A stretch of 64,000 bases of DNA from an uncultured Aquimarina sp. GTDB lineage: Bacteria > Bacteroidota > Bacteroidia > Flavobacteriales > Flavobacteriaceae. The translations under genes were made by a program, and so were the position numbers. Shown here one piece after another: positions 44,601 to 52,010 of this stretch. The stretch is taken from positions 1-64,000 of the forward strand of contig CANMML010000013.1 in assembly GCA_947499005.1 (NCBI GenBank). Direction: 5' to 3'. The notes under the pieces are model-generated. The model did no database searches. It was not told where the DNA came from and worked only from the letters and a program-made list of their open reading frames with translations. The stretch's first letter is position 1. The number at the start of each line of letters is the position of its first letter.

Positions 44601-46563
44601 ACGCTATAGTATTCATTGTAAAATCTGTACCATCTGTGGTAGCAATACTAAATGTTCCTACTCCAGTACCTTCATTATCTAAGAATTTATCTGAAGTTCC
44701 TGCTCCTGCTCCTGTACTTTCAAAAATATCTAAACCTCCTGTAACCTCGAACGAAAATCCATTACTAGAAAAAGTTGTTGCCCCTACTGCCTCAGACTCA
44801 AAAGTAGTTACGAAGCATTCCGATCGCGTGAATACGTCTCCTCCTGAAAAAGCCGCAGGAGGTGTATTTCCTAAAACATCTTCAATATCTGTAGTTGCTT
44901 TCAAATTTAATTTCAGTGTTCCTTCTCCAACAATATCCCTTATACCTATGGTATATTGGTTTCCACTACCTGGAACATCTGGATCAATACTTGCAGAAAG
45001 AGAACCTGTCGTTTCTAACTCAAAATCATCTGATGTAACATTATTTACATTTTCATTAAAAGTTACCGTATAGCTTAATGCAGTAGCTGTACTTAATGGA
45101 GTACCCGACAAAACTATACTATCTACCTCTGGTACAATAGTGTCTGCTTGACCATCTTCGCAATGTTCAAAATGATCAATAGCAATGTACGCAAATGAAC
45201 CGCCTAGTACGATTTCAATCTCATCTACATCTATAAAACTAAAATCTGAAGTTCCTTCTGTAGCTATATTCAAATTAAAAAAACCATTATCTCCGTTAGT
45301 TGTAGATGTAGGGAAACCCGATGATTTAGTAATAGAATACACTTCTAAGTCAATCACTTTACCAATCAACGTTATTGTTCCATCATCAGTAGGAATACTT
45401 CCCCCCATATTCGATGAAAGAAATAAATCTATAGTACTTAATGTAAAAAACTCACCTCCAGTTGTTGCTATTGAAACTGTTGTAGCTGTACCAGAATTAT
45501 CAATAAAAAAATCAGAATCTCCTGCTGCCGAGTTATTAATTGTTTCTACACTTAATCCAGTGGTTGTAAAATCTATCCCATTACTAGAAAAAGTGGTAGC
45601 ACCCGCCATTAATCCTTCAAAAGACTCTTCAAAACAAGAAGAAACTATATGATTTTCACCGGATGTAAATGCAAGAACGTTTCCATTGGTTCCATTTCCA
45701 TTTCCTGAAGCATCAATAATATCTGAATTCGCATTTAAATCTACACTTACTGTTCCTTCACCATCTATCCCTGTAATCGTTAATGTATACGTAATTCCTG
45801 AACCTGAAATATTATCGATAGTCCCTGTAGCAGTACCTGTTAAGTCAATAGTAAAATCATCTATTGATACATTCGTTGCATCCTCACTAAAAGTCACATC
45901 TAAATTTATAGTATCTGTTGTTGAACTAGGTATCCCTGCAACTTCAATACTTTCAACTGAAGGCGGAGCAATATCACTAGACAAAGCCGTCCAGTTAAAG
46001 GCATCTACTGCTAGGTAATCGAAACTACCTGTCGAAGTAATTATTAACTCATCGATATCCTCTATGGAATGATCTGTAGTATCATCATTCGCAAAATCTA
46101 TAAATGTGAAACCGTTATTAGGGCCTACTGGAACAATACTGGTAAAGCCCGAAGTTCTTACAAACGTAAAAACAGATCCATCATCTTTCCTTCCTTCAAA
46201 GGATACCGTACCCATTCCGTTTCCAAAACCACTAGTAGCACAGAATAAGTACAGACTATTGAGACGAAAATCAGTCCCCATGTCTGCAGAAATCGTAATA
46301 CTACTTCCGTTATTTTCTCCATTTTGACCATCCGCATTATCAATAAAACGATTATCAGGAGCACTTCCTGACCAACCTAACCCATTGGCGATAAGTATGT
46401 CAAAGGTTTCAGAAGTTGCACTAGAAATATTAAATATTTGTCCATTATCTGTAAAAGTAGAAGAACCCATTGCTTCGGATTCAAAGACTTCTGTAGTCTG
46501 CGCTATACTAACCCTAGAAAAGGCAAAAACTGTTAGCAATAGCAGTAAATAATTTGATTTCAT
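41656..46563 (-). CDS. Giant T9SS-exported repeat protein
   Basis: A 1635-residue secreted protein. Signal peptide 1-22 (LTVFAFSRVSIAQ). Three copies of a module of about 165 residues lie at about 24-192, 308-466 and 581-744 (FESEAVGATTFSSNG ... VDNFDFC), separated by Ig-like segments with VDLNANSDIIDASGNGNGT. Residues about 751-1450 are seven tandem 100-residue units (APSGYSVVVDQSPINAGNDD ... LADGTITLSVTLTDVNGN). An additional Ig-like domain with TDVSDLAGN-type wording and a type A sorting domain (LLQLFDLSGKVLFEV ... SGVYLVGITF) complete it. It should be secreted by the T9SS and attached to the surface. It lies 42 nt after the methyltransferase gene and is probably transcribed with it. Confidence 0.85.
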   Translation of the reverse strand: MKSNYLLLLLTVFAFSRVSIAQTTEVFESEAMGSSTFTDNGQIFNISSATSETFDILIANGLGWSGSAPDNRFIDNADGQNGENNGSSITISADMGTDFRLNSLYLFCATSGFGNGMGTVSFEGRKDDGSVFTFVRTSGFTSIVPVGPNNGFTFIDFANDDTTDHSIEDIDELIITSTGSFDYLAVDAFNWTALSSDIAPPSVESIEVAGIPSSTTDTINLDVTFSEDATNVSIDDFTIDLTGTATGTIDNISGSGITYTLTITGIDGEGTVSVDLNANSDIIDASGNGNGTNGNVLAFTSGENHIVSSCFEESFEGLMAGATTFSSNGIDFTTTGLSVETINNSAAGDSDFFIDNSGTATTVSIATTGGEFFTLSTIDLFLSSNMGGSIPTDDGTITLIGKVIDLEVYSITKSSGFPTSTTNGDNGFFNLNIATEGTSDFSFIDVDEIEIVLGGSFAYIAIDHFEHCEDGQADTIVPEVDSIVLSGTPLSTATALSYTVTFNENVNNVTSDDFELETTGSLSASIDPDVPGSGNQYTIGIRDIVGEGTLKLNLKATTDIEDVLGNTPPAAFSGGDVFTRSECFVTTFESEAVGATTFSSNGFSFEVTGGLDIFESTGAGAGTSDKFLDNEGTGVGTFSIATTDGTDFTMNTIALYLSSIAAASSPTADGSVTIIGKENDVEMFTATLSTSNTTFPTSSSEGNNGFLVVDFSSLDGNDVTADLIDELEITIATDFVYLGVDNFDFCQDGTAPSGYTVTIDQSVVNSSNDDAVSFTFSGAEIGASYEYSIRTDGFPNSTTGTGTITSTDQQITDIDVTNRNDGTLTLTVNLTDTSGNMGTDAIDTVEKETVAPTGYSVSIDQSPINAGNDDAVSFTFSGAEVGATYNYTFTTSGGAGSVTNSGVIATATDQITGIDLSGLADGTITLSVTLTDVNGNIGFAATDTETKETVAPSGYSVVVDQSPINAGNDDAVSFTFSGAEVGATYNYTFTTSGGAGSVTNSGVIATATDQITGIDLSGLADGTITLSVTLTDVNGNAGIAATDTETKETVAPSGYTVSIEQSPINGGNAATVSFVFGGAEVGSMYNYTFTTSGGAGSVTNSGVIATATDQITGIDLSGLADGTITLSVTLTDVNGNIGSAATDTETKETVAPSGYSVVVDQSPINAGNDDAVSFTFSGAEVGATYNYTFTTSGGAGSVTNSGVIATATDQITGIDLSGLADGTITLSVTLTDVNGNAGIAATDTETKETVAPSGYTVSIEQSPINGGNAATVSFVFGGAEVGSMYNYTFTSSGGVGSVTGSGTITAATGQIDVINLSGLADGTITLSVTLTDVNGNTGIAATDTETKETVAPTGYSVSIGQSSINGGNDDAVSFTFSGAEVGATYNYGFTSDGGAGSVTGSGIVATATDQITGIDLSGLADGTITLSVTLTDVNSNTGLAATDTEAKDAAIPTISITTPISGDDIVDETEESDLVISGETTGAEDGQTVTITFDDGDNPVVQVTGLVSSNTFTASAADISGLDDGNITVTADVSDLAGNNALQASESFEKDTVTLSNNVVDLKSSISYNTLVKDIFEVDSSNPIELLQLFDLSGKVLFEVRNVDSVDISDFNSGVYLVGITFLEGKSLILKIIKQ
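42213..44312. repeat. Seven 300-bp tandem units with a 600-bp higher-order duplication
   Basis: The landmark TCTTTCGTTTCTGTATCTGT recurs at 42521, 42821, 43121, 43421 and 43721, exactly 300 bp apart, with diverged versions one unit on either side. 42701-42966 is identical to 43301-43566 (266 bp), showing a 600-bp duplication of a two-unit block. The units encode 100-residue Ig-like domains. Confidence 0.95.
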
Positions 46564-46605
46564 AATCTATAAGTTAGTTAGATTGTTTAATATCTTGTTG
46601 TATTG

Positions 46606-47598
46606 TTATTTGTATTCAATTTGCCACATTGGGTCTTTGGTAATTTTATATTTGAGTTTGAATGACTTTTCTTCTTTTAAATTCATTAATGACCCAACAC
46701 ATAAAGGATTTGTAATATTTGATTCTGCCTTTAGTATTTTTTCCTGATCATACACTTTAAGTTCTGTATACAAGAAAATATTAGGGTCATGATATTTTGT
46801 ATCTTCAAGATGTATCCAATTACTTTCGAAAAAGCAATCTTCTCTATTGGTAGAATAATTCATCTCTTTCTCTATTTTCATGAGTTCTTGTAGATCCAAA
46901 TTAGGCTTATATGAAAGATCCCCTTTAATTGTATAAGCTTCGGGTCTACACTCTAAAACAGGTTCTTTATTGGAATCTGAATATCCTATATTTATGATAA
47001 TTTCTTCTGGAATTAGAATTCCTTCTTTTTTAAGTTGCGGAATTAAATTTTGAGTAATTGCTACTTGGGGCTCCCTGGTTAGAGCACTGTACATCGTTTC
47101 AGTAACGATTAGATCTAACTTAGTAGAATGTTGATAAGTAATTGCATCATCCACCTTTATACTTTCAATATAATCATTCAATGAAAGAGTGTTTACAATA
47201 CTTTTTAATACGCTAACGGATGATTGATTGATATCAATAAAGGTTACCTCTAATCGATCATCTCTTAACAAATTGAGTATTGGAATCAATAAAGGAGCAT
47301 AAGGCCCGCACCCAGCATAAAGAATGCGAACTTTTTCTCCTTTATTAGATTCTAACAAATCATTTATAGCTTTATAAATGCCTTTTATAAAACTGTATGT
47401 TCTTTTATAATCTAAAATACAATCAGCTGCATACTGTTCACATAAAGCAAAGCCATGAGATAATTGTACGTCATTCGTATTATTTGACAATAAAGGAAAT
47501 TGTTTATAAAAGTCAAAAAGACGTATCACAAAAGCCTTCGAAGCTTCTTTATTCGAATCGAGAATACTTTTTGTAATATTTATTAATGACTCCTTCAT
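46606..47598 (-). CDS. SAM-dependent methyltransferase
   Basis: A 330-residue cytosolic protein with a class I Rossmann methyltransferase core. Motif I is VRILYAGCGPYAPLLIPIL (about 91-109), with an acidic residue at the end of strand beta2 in VTFIDINQSS, then KVDDAITY, and TETMYSALTREPQVAITQNLIP at motif IV, resembling the PRMT-like Glu pattern. The N-terminal 75 residues are helical. The substrate is unknown; the Ser/Thr-Glu motif and size could suit a protein- or small-molecule-directed enzyme. It lies 22 nt after the collar gene and 42 nt before the giant T9SS gene. Confidence 0.75.
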   Translation of the reverse strand: MKESLINITKSILDSNKEASKAFVIRLFDFYKQFPLLSNNTNDVQLSHGFALCEQYAADCILDYKRTYSFIKGIYKAINDLLESNKGEKVRILYAGCGPYAPLLIPILNLLRDDRLEVTFIDINQSSVSVLKSIVNTLSLNDYIESIKVDDAITYQHSTKLDLIVTETMYSALTREPQVAITQNLIPQLKKEGILIPEEIIINIGYSDSNKEPVLECRPEAYTIKGDLSYKPNLDLQELMKIEKEMNYSTNREDCFFESNWIHLEDTKYHDPNIFLYTELKVYDQEKILKAESNITNPLCVGSLMNLKEEKSFKLKYKITKDPMWQIEYK

Positions 47599-47620
47599 TT
47601 CCTATTTCTTTTTTAGATTA

Positions 47621-48220
47621 TTAATTTCTTGAAGGGAAAGTCCCAAACATGCAAATGATATAATTAAGCACCAAATAAGGTTGCATAATATTGAATGCTT
47701 GACTACCTCCACTATTAAACACCGTTGTGGTAGCCGATGAAGCAGCCCCTCCATTCAACAGCACATTAGGAGCTTGATCGTTATAACCTAATGTTGGCGA
47801 AAAATTCCTTGAAACTGTAGCTCCTGGCGTTGCTAGTGTACTGCCATTGGTTGGACTACTAATGGTTGCATTACCATTATTTGCCCCAATCCCTACCGTT
47901 ACTGTAGTCTGTGCTGCATGGCTATGCACAGGCATCTCCAAAATATTCAAAGTATGTGTCTGCGCACCAGATCTTTGACCTAAAGGCCTTGGTGATAAAC
48001 CTGGACCTGTACCTTCCCCTATTGCAGCACGACCTCTTAGATCTGGTAAACCAAAAGAGGTTCTACCATCTCCACCGTAAGTAGTTCCTAATATTGAAAA
48101 TAATGCTTGGTTTTGATTAATTGCTAATAATTGCCCTGCACAAAATGCCCAGTTACGTGGAGCAAAATTCCCTGCAAACATTGCCACAGAACCTATCATT
48201 GAATCTGATTGTGATGCCAT
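47621..48220 (-). CDS. Phage-tail-collar domain protein (Mdp-like)
   Basis: A 199-residue protein. The N-terminal half is a tail collar domain: MIGSVAMFAGNFAPRNWAFCAGQLL, NQALFSILGTTYGGDGRTSFGLPDLRGRAAIG, typical of the microcystin-dependent protein family. The second half is Ala, Thr and Gly rich, with HTLNILEMPVHSHAAQ, and ends in MQPYLVLNYIICMFGTFPSRN, a standard ending. There is no signal peptide. In phages this fold makes trimeric tail-fibre collars; chromosomal copies without phage genes have no proven role. It stands between the formyltransferase and methyltransferase genes with 22-23-nt gaps; no other phage gene is present. Confidence 0.85.
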   Translation of the reverse strand: MASQSDSMIGSVAMFAGNFAPRNWAFCAGQLLAINQNQALFSILGTTYGGDGRTSFGLPDLRGRAAIGEGTGPGLSPRPLGQRSGAQTHTLNILEMPVHSHAAQTTVTVGIGANNGNATISSPTNGSTLATPGATVSRNFSPTLGYNDQAPNVLLNGGAASSATTTVFNSGGSQAFNIMQPYLVLNYIICMFGTFPSRN

Positions 48221-48243
48221 AATATAAAATTTAAATTGGTTAG

Positions 48244-49194
48244 TTAATTATTTAATGTTTCTAATTTATTTCTTTTAAGCTTTGTAGTAAATCGCTGATT
48301 CAATTGCATTCCTAGATTAACATATTTGTCCCCAGATAGGACACCTGCGTCACTACTTATAGTTTTCAATCTTAATAATTGTCCATATTTGCATACTACA
48401 TACAAGCCTTCTAACGGGTGGGCATGAACAATTTCTCCTGCTGTCCTCCCAAATAAAGGTTGCTGCCCTGAGACTTGAGAAACTTCTAATAATTTCAATT
48501 CACTTCCTTGATAATAAGTACTCGCTCCTCCATATCTTGGGTTACAAGCATTTACTAAAAACTCAATTTCATCTGAAGTTTGATTTTCCCAATCAATTGA
48601 CAGAGCCTTTTTACTTGGTTTAGGGTTATAGATTACATTTTCTAATGACTGAATCTTGAACGAAGCCTCGTTGCCAATCCTTTGCAATATCTCATTTACC
48701 AATCCCTGTGTATTTAATATCAACTTTGAAGATAGCATACCGTGGGTTTCCCCTAGAATGACAGGTATTTTTCTTTCATATAGAATACTTCCTGTATCAA
48801 ACTGATCGTCCATTTGATGAACTGTAATTGCCGTCTCCTTTTCTGCATTTCTTATCGTCCAAAAAATAGGGTCTGCACCTCTATTTTGGGGCAATTTCCC
48901 TGGGTGCACATTCAAGAAACCATATTTAGGTATGTTCAATATACTTTCGGGTATTCTATAACTCAACCCACTAACAATAACCAAATCAATATTATGATGT
49001 GTTAAAAACAAAGGCAATTGTGCTTCCATTACCTCAACCGAAGAGGAATAAACAGGACAATTTATATTTTCTTTTAAAAAGCCTTTGTAATTGCTATTGC
49101 TAATGAAGAGCCCTAGCATATTTGTTGTTTCATTCAATTCTTTAATAAGTATTGAACAAAGTGGCAAACTCCCTATTAGTACAGTATTTAGCAT
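48244..49194 (-). CDS. Formyltransferase-like protein (Fmt superfamily)
   Basis: A 316-residue cytosolic protein of the methionyl-tRNA formyltransferase superfamily. The catalytic loop LNVHPGKLPQNRGADPIFW carries the His of the usual Asn-His-Asp set with a modified neighbourhood (Val-His-Pro), and an Asp is found at MDDQFDTGSIL, the typical D-x-G segment. The C-terminal part (about 215-310) looks like the Fmt C-domain (NPRYGGASTYYQGSELKLLEVSQV). It is unlikely to be the housekeeping Fmt because of the context; formylation of an amino sugar or amino acid is a reasonable alternative. It is the first gene of the tight three-gene set. Confidence 0.78.
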   Translation of the reverse strand: MLNTVLIGSLPLCSILIKELNETTNMLGLFISNSNYKGFLKENINCPVYSSSVEVMEAQLPLFLTHHNIDLVIVSGLSYRIPESILNIPKYGFLNVHPGKLPQNRGADPIFWTIRNAEKETAITVHQMDDQFDTGSILYERKIPVILGETHGMLSSKLILNTQGLVNEILQRIGNEASFKIQSLENVIYNPKPSKKALSIDWENQTSDEIEFLVNACNPRYGGASTYYQGSELKLLEVSQVSGQQPLFGRTAGEIVHAHPLEGLYVVCKYGQLLRLKTISSDAGVLSGDKYVNLGMQLNQRFTTKLKRNKLETLNN

Positions 49195-49371
49195 CTAAAT
49201 ATTATTAAACTTACCCTAATGTATAAAATACTATCTATTGATACTAAATTTATCTAGTAAACAGCATCAATCATCCAGTGAATACACTTTTCTTTTAAGG
49301 CTTTTTAAACTATTTTAAAAGTAGGTGTGAGATAAATAGATTGGGACTATTGTATCTAAATAAGTAAAAAG

Positions 49372-49881
49372 CTAAGAAATTGTAACTTTAGATTGTTTTC
49401 TAAATCCTGAGGTAATAGCAATGGTATTGCCATAGCTATTTTTAAAAGACCAGCGATGTGTTAATCCATTTTTAACTTCAATAATTCTAGTAGGCTCACA
49501 TAATCTAGGCACATCAATGATATTATCCACATCATTTTCACCGACATTAGCCTGCAGTTGCTCTAAAAACTCATTGTAAGCTTTAACTTGCTTGTGATTT
49601 ATTTCCTTCGCAAAATCATTTTTTTTATCAACTAATAAAAAAGAATTATGATCTCCTTTTAAAGGAAATAGACTGATGTCCTTTGAAAGTTCTACACCAT
49701 CTGTAGGACTGTATTTTTCTATAATATTTTGAGAAAGTGTATTAGCATTAACCTTTTCGAAGTTCTGTCTCAACTTAGAAATTTCTTGATTTTGGGTATT
49801 GCTAAATGAATTAAGAACAATAGGTGTAGAAAGTACGCCAGATACTAAAGCTGTGGTACTTATGAATTTTCTTCGATCCAT
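49372..49881 (-). CDS. Exported protein with Tat-like signal, unknown function
   Basis: A 169-residue protein. The N-terminus MDRRKFISTTALVSGVLSTP has an Arg-Arg pair, a hydrophobic core and a Tat-like RRKFI start. The mature part contains LSKDISLFPLKGDHNSFLLVD and ends in NGLTHRWSFKNSYGNTIAITSG. I do not recognise a domain. Tat signals usually mean export of a folded, often cofactor-bearing, protein, although this one shows a single Cys and no cofactor motif. It lies 177 nt upstream of the formyltransferase-like gene and may or may not be transcribed with it. Confidence 0.65.
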   Translation of the reverse strand: MDRRKFISTTALVSGVLSTPIVLNSFSNTQNQEISKLRQNFEKVNANTLSQNIIEKYSPTDGVELSKDISLFPLKGDHNSFLLVDKKNDFAKEINHKQVKAYNEFLEQLQANVGENDVDNIIDVPRLCEPTRIIEVKNGLTHRWSFKNSYGNTIAITSGFRKQSKVTIS

Positions 49882-50013
49882 AACAGTGAATATTTAGTTA
49901 AGTTTGGTAGTCACAAAGCTATAGGTTTTTTCTTACAATACAAAAAATACCTATCAAAAACGTTTCAATAACGAGTCATTTAAGAAGAATCCAAACTAAT
50001 TCCACAACAAATA

Positions 50014-50538
50014 CTACAAGCTAGCTTCAAACAAATGGACTAGTTCCTCTACGGTTCTTCCGTCAGTAAGGATCGTATTGTCTGATAAGCTGTAATAATG
50101 ACTTCTCTCGAAAAGGTGCTTTCCTATAAATTCGGAAAGCTCTTCTTTAGAATTGGTATGTGCTATTAATGGACGTTTTCCTCTTTCATCAAATAGTCTA
50201 TCCACTAAAGTAGGAATGCCTGTTCTCAAATAAAATGAAGTACTATTCTCGTCTTTCAATACAATCTCCATATTATCTCCAAAACATGGAGTTCCTCCAC
50301 CTAATGAAATTATGGTATTATTAGACGCTTCTAAACATTGTAATAAATACTCACGTTCTTTCTTTCTAAAGTAAATTTCCCCTCTTTCACTAAAGATTTC
50401 TGCAATGGTCTTTTTTTCCTTTGCCTCTATGTAGTCATCTAAATCCAAGAAAGATTTATTTAATCTTATTGATAATTGCTTACCAACAGTAGATTTTCCG
50501 CAACCCATATAACCGATAAGAACAATATTTGAGACCAT
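50014..50538 (-). CDS. aroK: Shikimate kinase
   Basis: A 174-residue cytosolic kinase of the chorismate pathway. The ATG at 50536-50538 gives MVSNIVLIGYMGCGKSTVGKQL, placing the P-loop GYMGCGKST at the N-terminus as expected. DLDDYIEAKEKKTIAEIFSERGEIYFRKKE and SLGGGTPCF are the shikimate-binding parts, and ERGKRPLI is the lid region. A longer frame back to 50682 would run over the tRNA-Lys promoter and is rejected. It diverges from the tRNA cluster. Confidence 0.95.
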   Translation of the reverse strand: MVSNIVLIGYMGCGKSTVGKQLSIRLNKSFLDLDDYIEAKEKKTIAEIFSERGEIYFRKKEREYLLQCLEASNNTIISLGGGTPCFGDNMEIVLKDENSTSFYLRTGIPTLVDRLFDERGKRPLIAHTNSKEELSEFIGKHLFERSHYYSLSDNTILTDGRTVEELVHLFEASL

Positions 50539-50594
50539 AATCGAATAAGTAAAATGTAATGATTTTAAAAAAATCAAAAATATAGATTTTATTG

Positions 50595-50625
50595 TTTGCG
50601 GAATAGAATTAAGGTAGTATATTTG
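50595..50625 (+). promoter_or_regulatory. Promoter of the tRNA-Lys pair
   Basis: TTTG at 50595-50598 (-33) and TATATTTG at 50618-50625 (-7, TANNTTTG) with a 19-nt spacer, 30 nt before the first tRNA-Lys gene. It is one of the best promoter matches in the window. Confidence 0.8.
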
Positions 50626-50655
50626 CACCCGCATTAGCGAATAAGCTTTTGCAAT

Positions 50656-50728
50656 GACTAGGTAGCTCAGTTGGTAGAGCATCTCACTTTTAATGAGAGG
50701 GTCCTGGGTTCGAGCCCCAGCCTGGTCA
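50656..50728 (+). tRNA. tRNA-Lys (anticodon TTT), copy 1
   Basis: A 73-nt cloverleaf. The acceptor stem GACTAGG / CCTGGTC has one T-G pair, and the discriminator is A. The D-arm contains GTAGCTCAGTTGGTAGAGC. The anticodon stem CTCAC/GAGAG region holds the loop CTTTTAA, giving anticodon TTT. The T-arm GGGTTCGAGCCCC is canonical. CCA is not encoded. Confidence 0.95.
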
Positions 50729-50778
50729 CAAAAATAGAAATATTTTTAGTGATCATTTATTAGAAATATTTCAATTAA

Positions 50779-50851
50779 GACTAGGTAGCTCAGTTGGTAG
50801 AGCATCTCACTTTTAATGAGAGGGTCCTGGGTTCGAGCCCCAGCCTGGTCA
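50779..50851 (+). tRNA. tRNA-Lys (anticodon TTT), copy 2
   Basis: A 73-nt gene identical in every base to the first copy, 50 nt further on, without an obvious promoter of its own in the gap. Both copies are probably cut from one transcript ending at the hairpin at 50894-50924. Confidence 0.95.
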
Positions 50852-50893
50852 CTATAACTATTCAATGGATTAGTTTTTTTTAGTTAGTAAAAT

Positions 50894-50931
50894 AAAAGTA
50901 TCGTAACTATATTGCGATACTTTTGTTTTTT
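50894..50931 (+). terminator. Terminator of the tRNA-Lys transcript
   Basis: Stem AAAAGTATCG / CGATACTTTT with a T-rich tail. The right arm contains TACTTTTG (50918-50925), a TANNTTTG-like -7 element 20 nt ahead of tRNA-Leu, so terminator and next promoter may overlap. Confidence 0.75.
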
Positions 50932-50945
50932 ATGCATCTTTCTCT

Positions 50946-51029
50946 ACCCGGATGCTGGAATTGGTAGACAGGCACGGTTGAGGGCCGTGTGTTCGCATGA
51001 GCGTGTGGGTTCGACTCCCATTCCGGGTA
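50946..51029 (+). tRNA. tRNA-Leu (anticodon GAG)
   Basis: An 84-nt class II tRNA with a long variable arm. The acceptor stem ACCCGGA / TCCGGGT is perfect with discriminator A. The anticodon stem CACGG / CCGTG encloses the loop TTGAGGG, giving anticodon GAG (reads CTC/CTT). The T-arm GTGGGTTCGACTCCCAT is canonical. Confidence 0.93.
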
Positions 51030-51950
51030 CTAATAAATTTTATAATACCAATAAAAATAAAGGTTTCGCTATAATAAAATTAATTTTATGGAACATTTAT
51101 AGAACCAAACAAAAAATCACTTACCCCTCCCTACCCCTTTAGAATTTCTATTAAGCTTTTCCATCTCTTATATAATCAATTGATTTTCAATCAGTAATTA
51201 CTCACTTTAGGGATCAACCACAATTGTTGTGTTTAAGCAATATTGGATCAAGTTGTGGATCAAGTTGTATTGTTGGGGACTAGTAAAAATTATGCATATA
51301 ATTTAGTCAGCCTATATAGGAAGAATTTCAGATCTCTTAAGCCTCTAAACGGATCAAGTACACAATATAACAGTTATCAACCTTAACTCCTCTAAAACAA
51401 CACGATAATACCCTTATTTCAACTCAAGATAAAACTTGAAGGCTAATTTATCTTTGAGTTTAAAATTATAGTTGTTGGGATATAGAATTAACCCGCTATT
51501 TTTTACCAAAAGATATGTTAGAATACTTTGATATAATAAATCATAAATCTACCTCAGATAAGACTCATTTCTATTTAGAGTTGAATAAATTTTGCATAAC
51601 AATAACGACGCCTAATATGCCAATAAATATCTTTCCTTTTATAGGAAAATCCTGAATACTAATATCTATACGAGAATCATATGATACTGATATTTGAAAG
51701 CGTATTTTCTTATTCCCACTAGGGTTACTTGTCATATTCATGAAAGCAAGAATAAAGCTTCTCTTTTAGGTAACGAAAAGTCAATTCAAAATAAGAAATT
51801 AGAAATTCTGGTAGAAAAAGCTTCAATAAATCAATTTTCCCTACCCTTCCTTTTTTTAAAGAAAGATCTCACTAACATTAACCTACAACGTACTACGTAC
51901 TATTTTAAGACTAACCCTTTAATTAATTTCAACACCCCTTAAAACACAAA
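51030..51950. other. Long AT-rich intergenic region without a convincing gene
   Basis: About 920 nt between tRNA-Leu and the GH16 terminator. I see no protein of recognisable family. The only sizeable frame, 51694-51942, starts at TTG and gives a low-complexity, Lys/Asn-rich translation. A direct repeat GGATCAAGTTGT occurs at 51245-51256 and 51257-51268, with a third partial GGATCAAGT near 51353. No second copy of the tRNA 3' end was noticed, so no attachment site is supported. Confidence 0.6.
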
Positions 51951-51982
51951 AAGCCTGCTTAAAAATTAATCTAAGCAGACTT
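51951..51982 (-). terminator. Terminator after the GH16 gene
   Basis: Stem AAGCCTGCTTA / TAAGCAGACTT with one mismatch and a 10-nt loop, 29 nt past the GH16 stop; an A-rich run lies to its left on the plus strand. Confidence 0.72.
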
Positions 51983-52010
51983 CAGGCGGTTTATAAATAG
52001 TAAGTAAGTG

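Noticed and set aside
44636-46327. Several plus-strand frames over 60 codons
   Set aside because: They are antisense shadows of the giant T9SS gene, rich in Ser, Pro and Val because of its Thr/Gly/Asp codons.
47621-48220. Collar-domain gene as sign of a prophage
   Set aside because: No capsid, terminase, integrase, lysis or other tail genes within the window; neighbours are enzymes and T9SS proteins.
50539-50682. N-terminal extension of shikimate kinase
   Set aside because: It would run through the tRNA-Lys promoter and into the start of the tRNA; the P-loop sits correctly at the shorter N-terminus.
50946-51029. tRNA-Leu as integration site of a genomic island
   Set aside because: I found no repeat of the tRNA 3' end downstream and no integrase gene, so an island border is not supported by the sequence.
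51694-51942. 82-codon frame in the long intergenic region
   Set aside because: TTG start, low-complexity Lys/Asn/Leu-rich translation, no signal peptide or family likeness, no clear ribosome-binding context.
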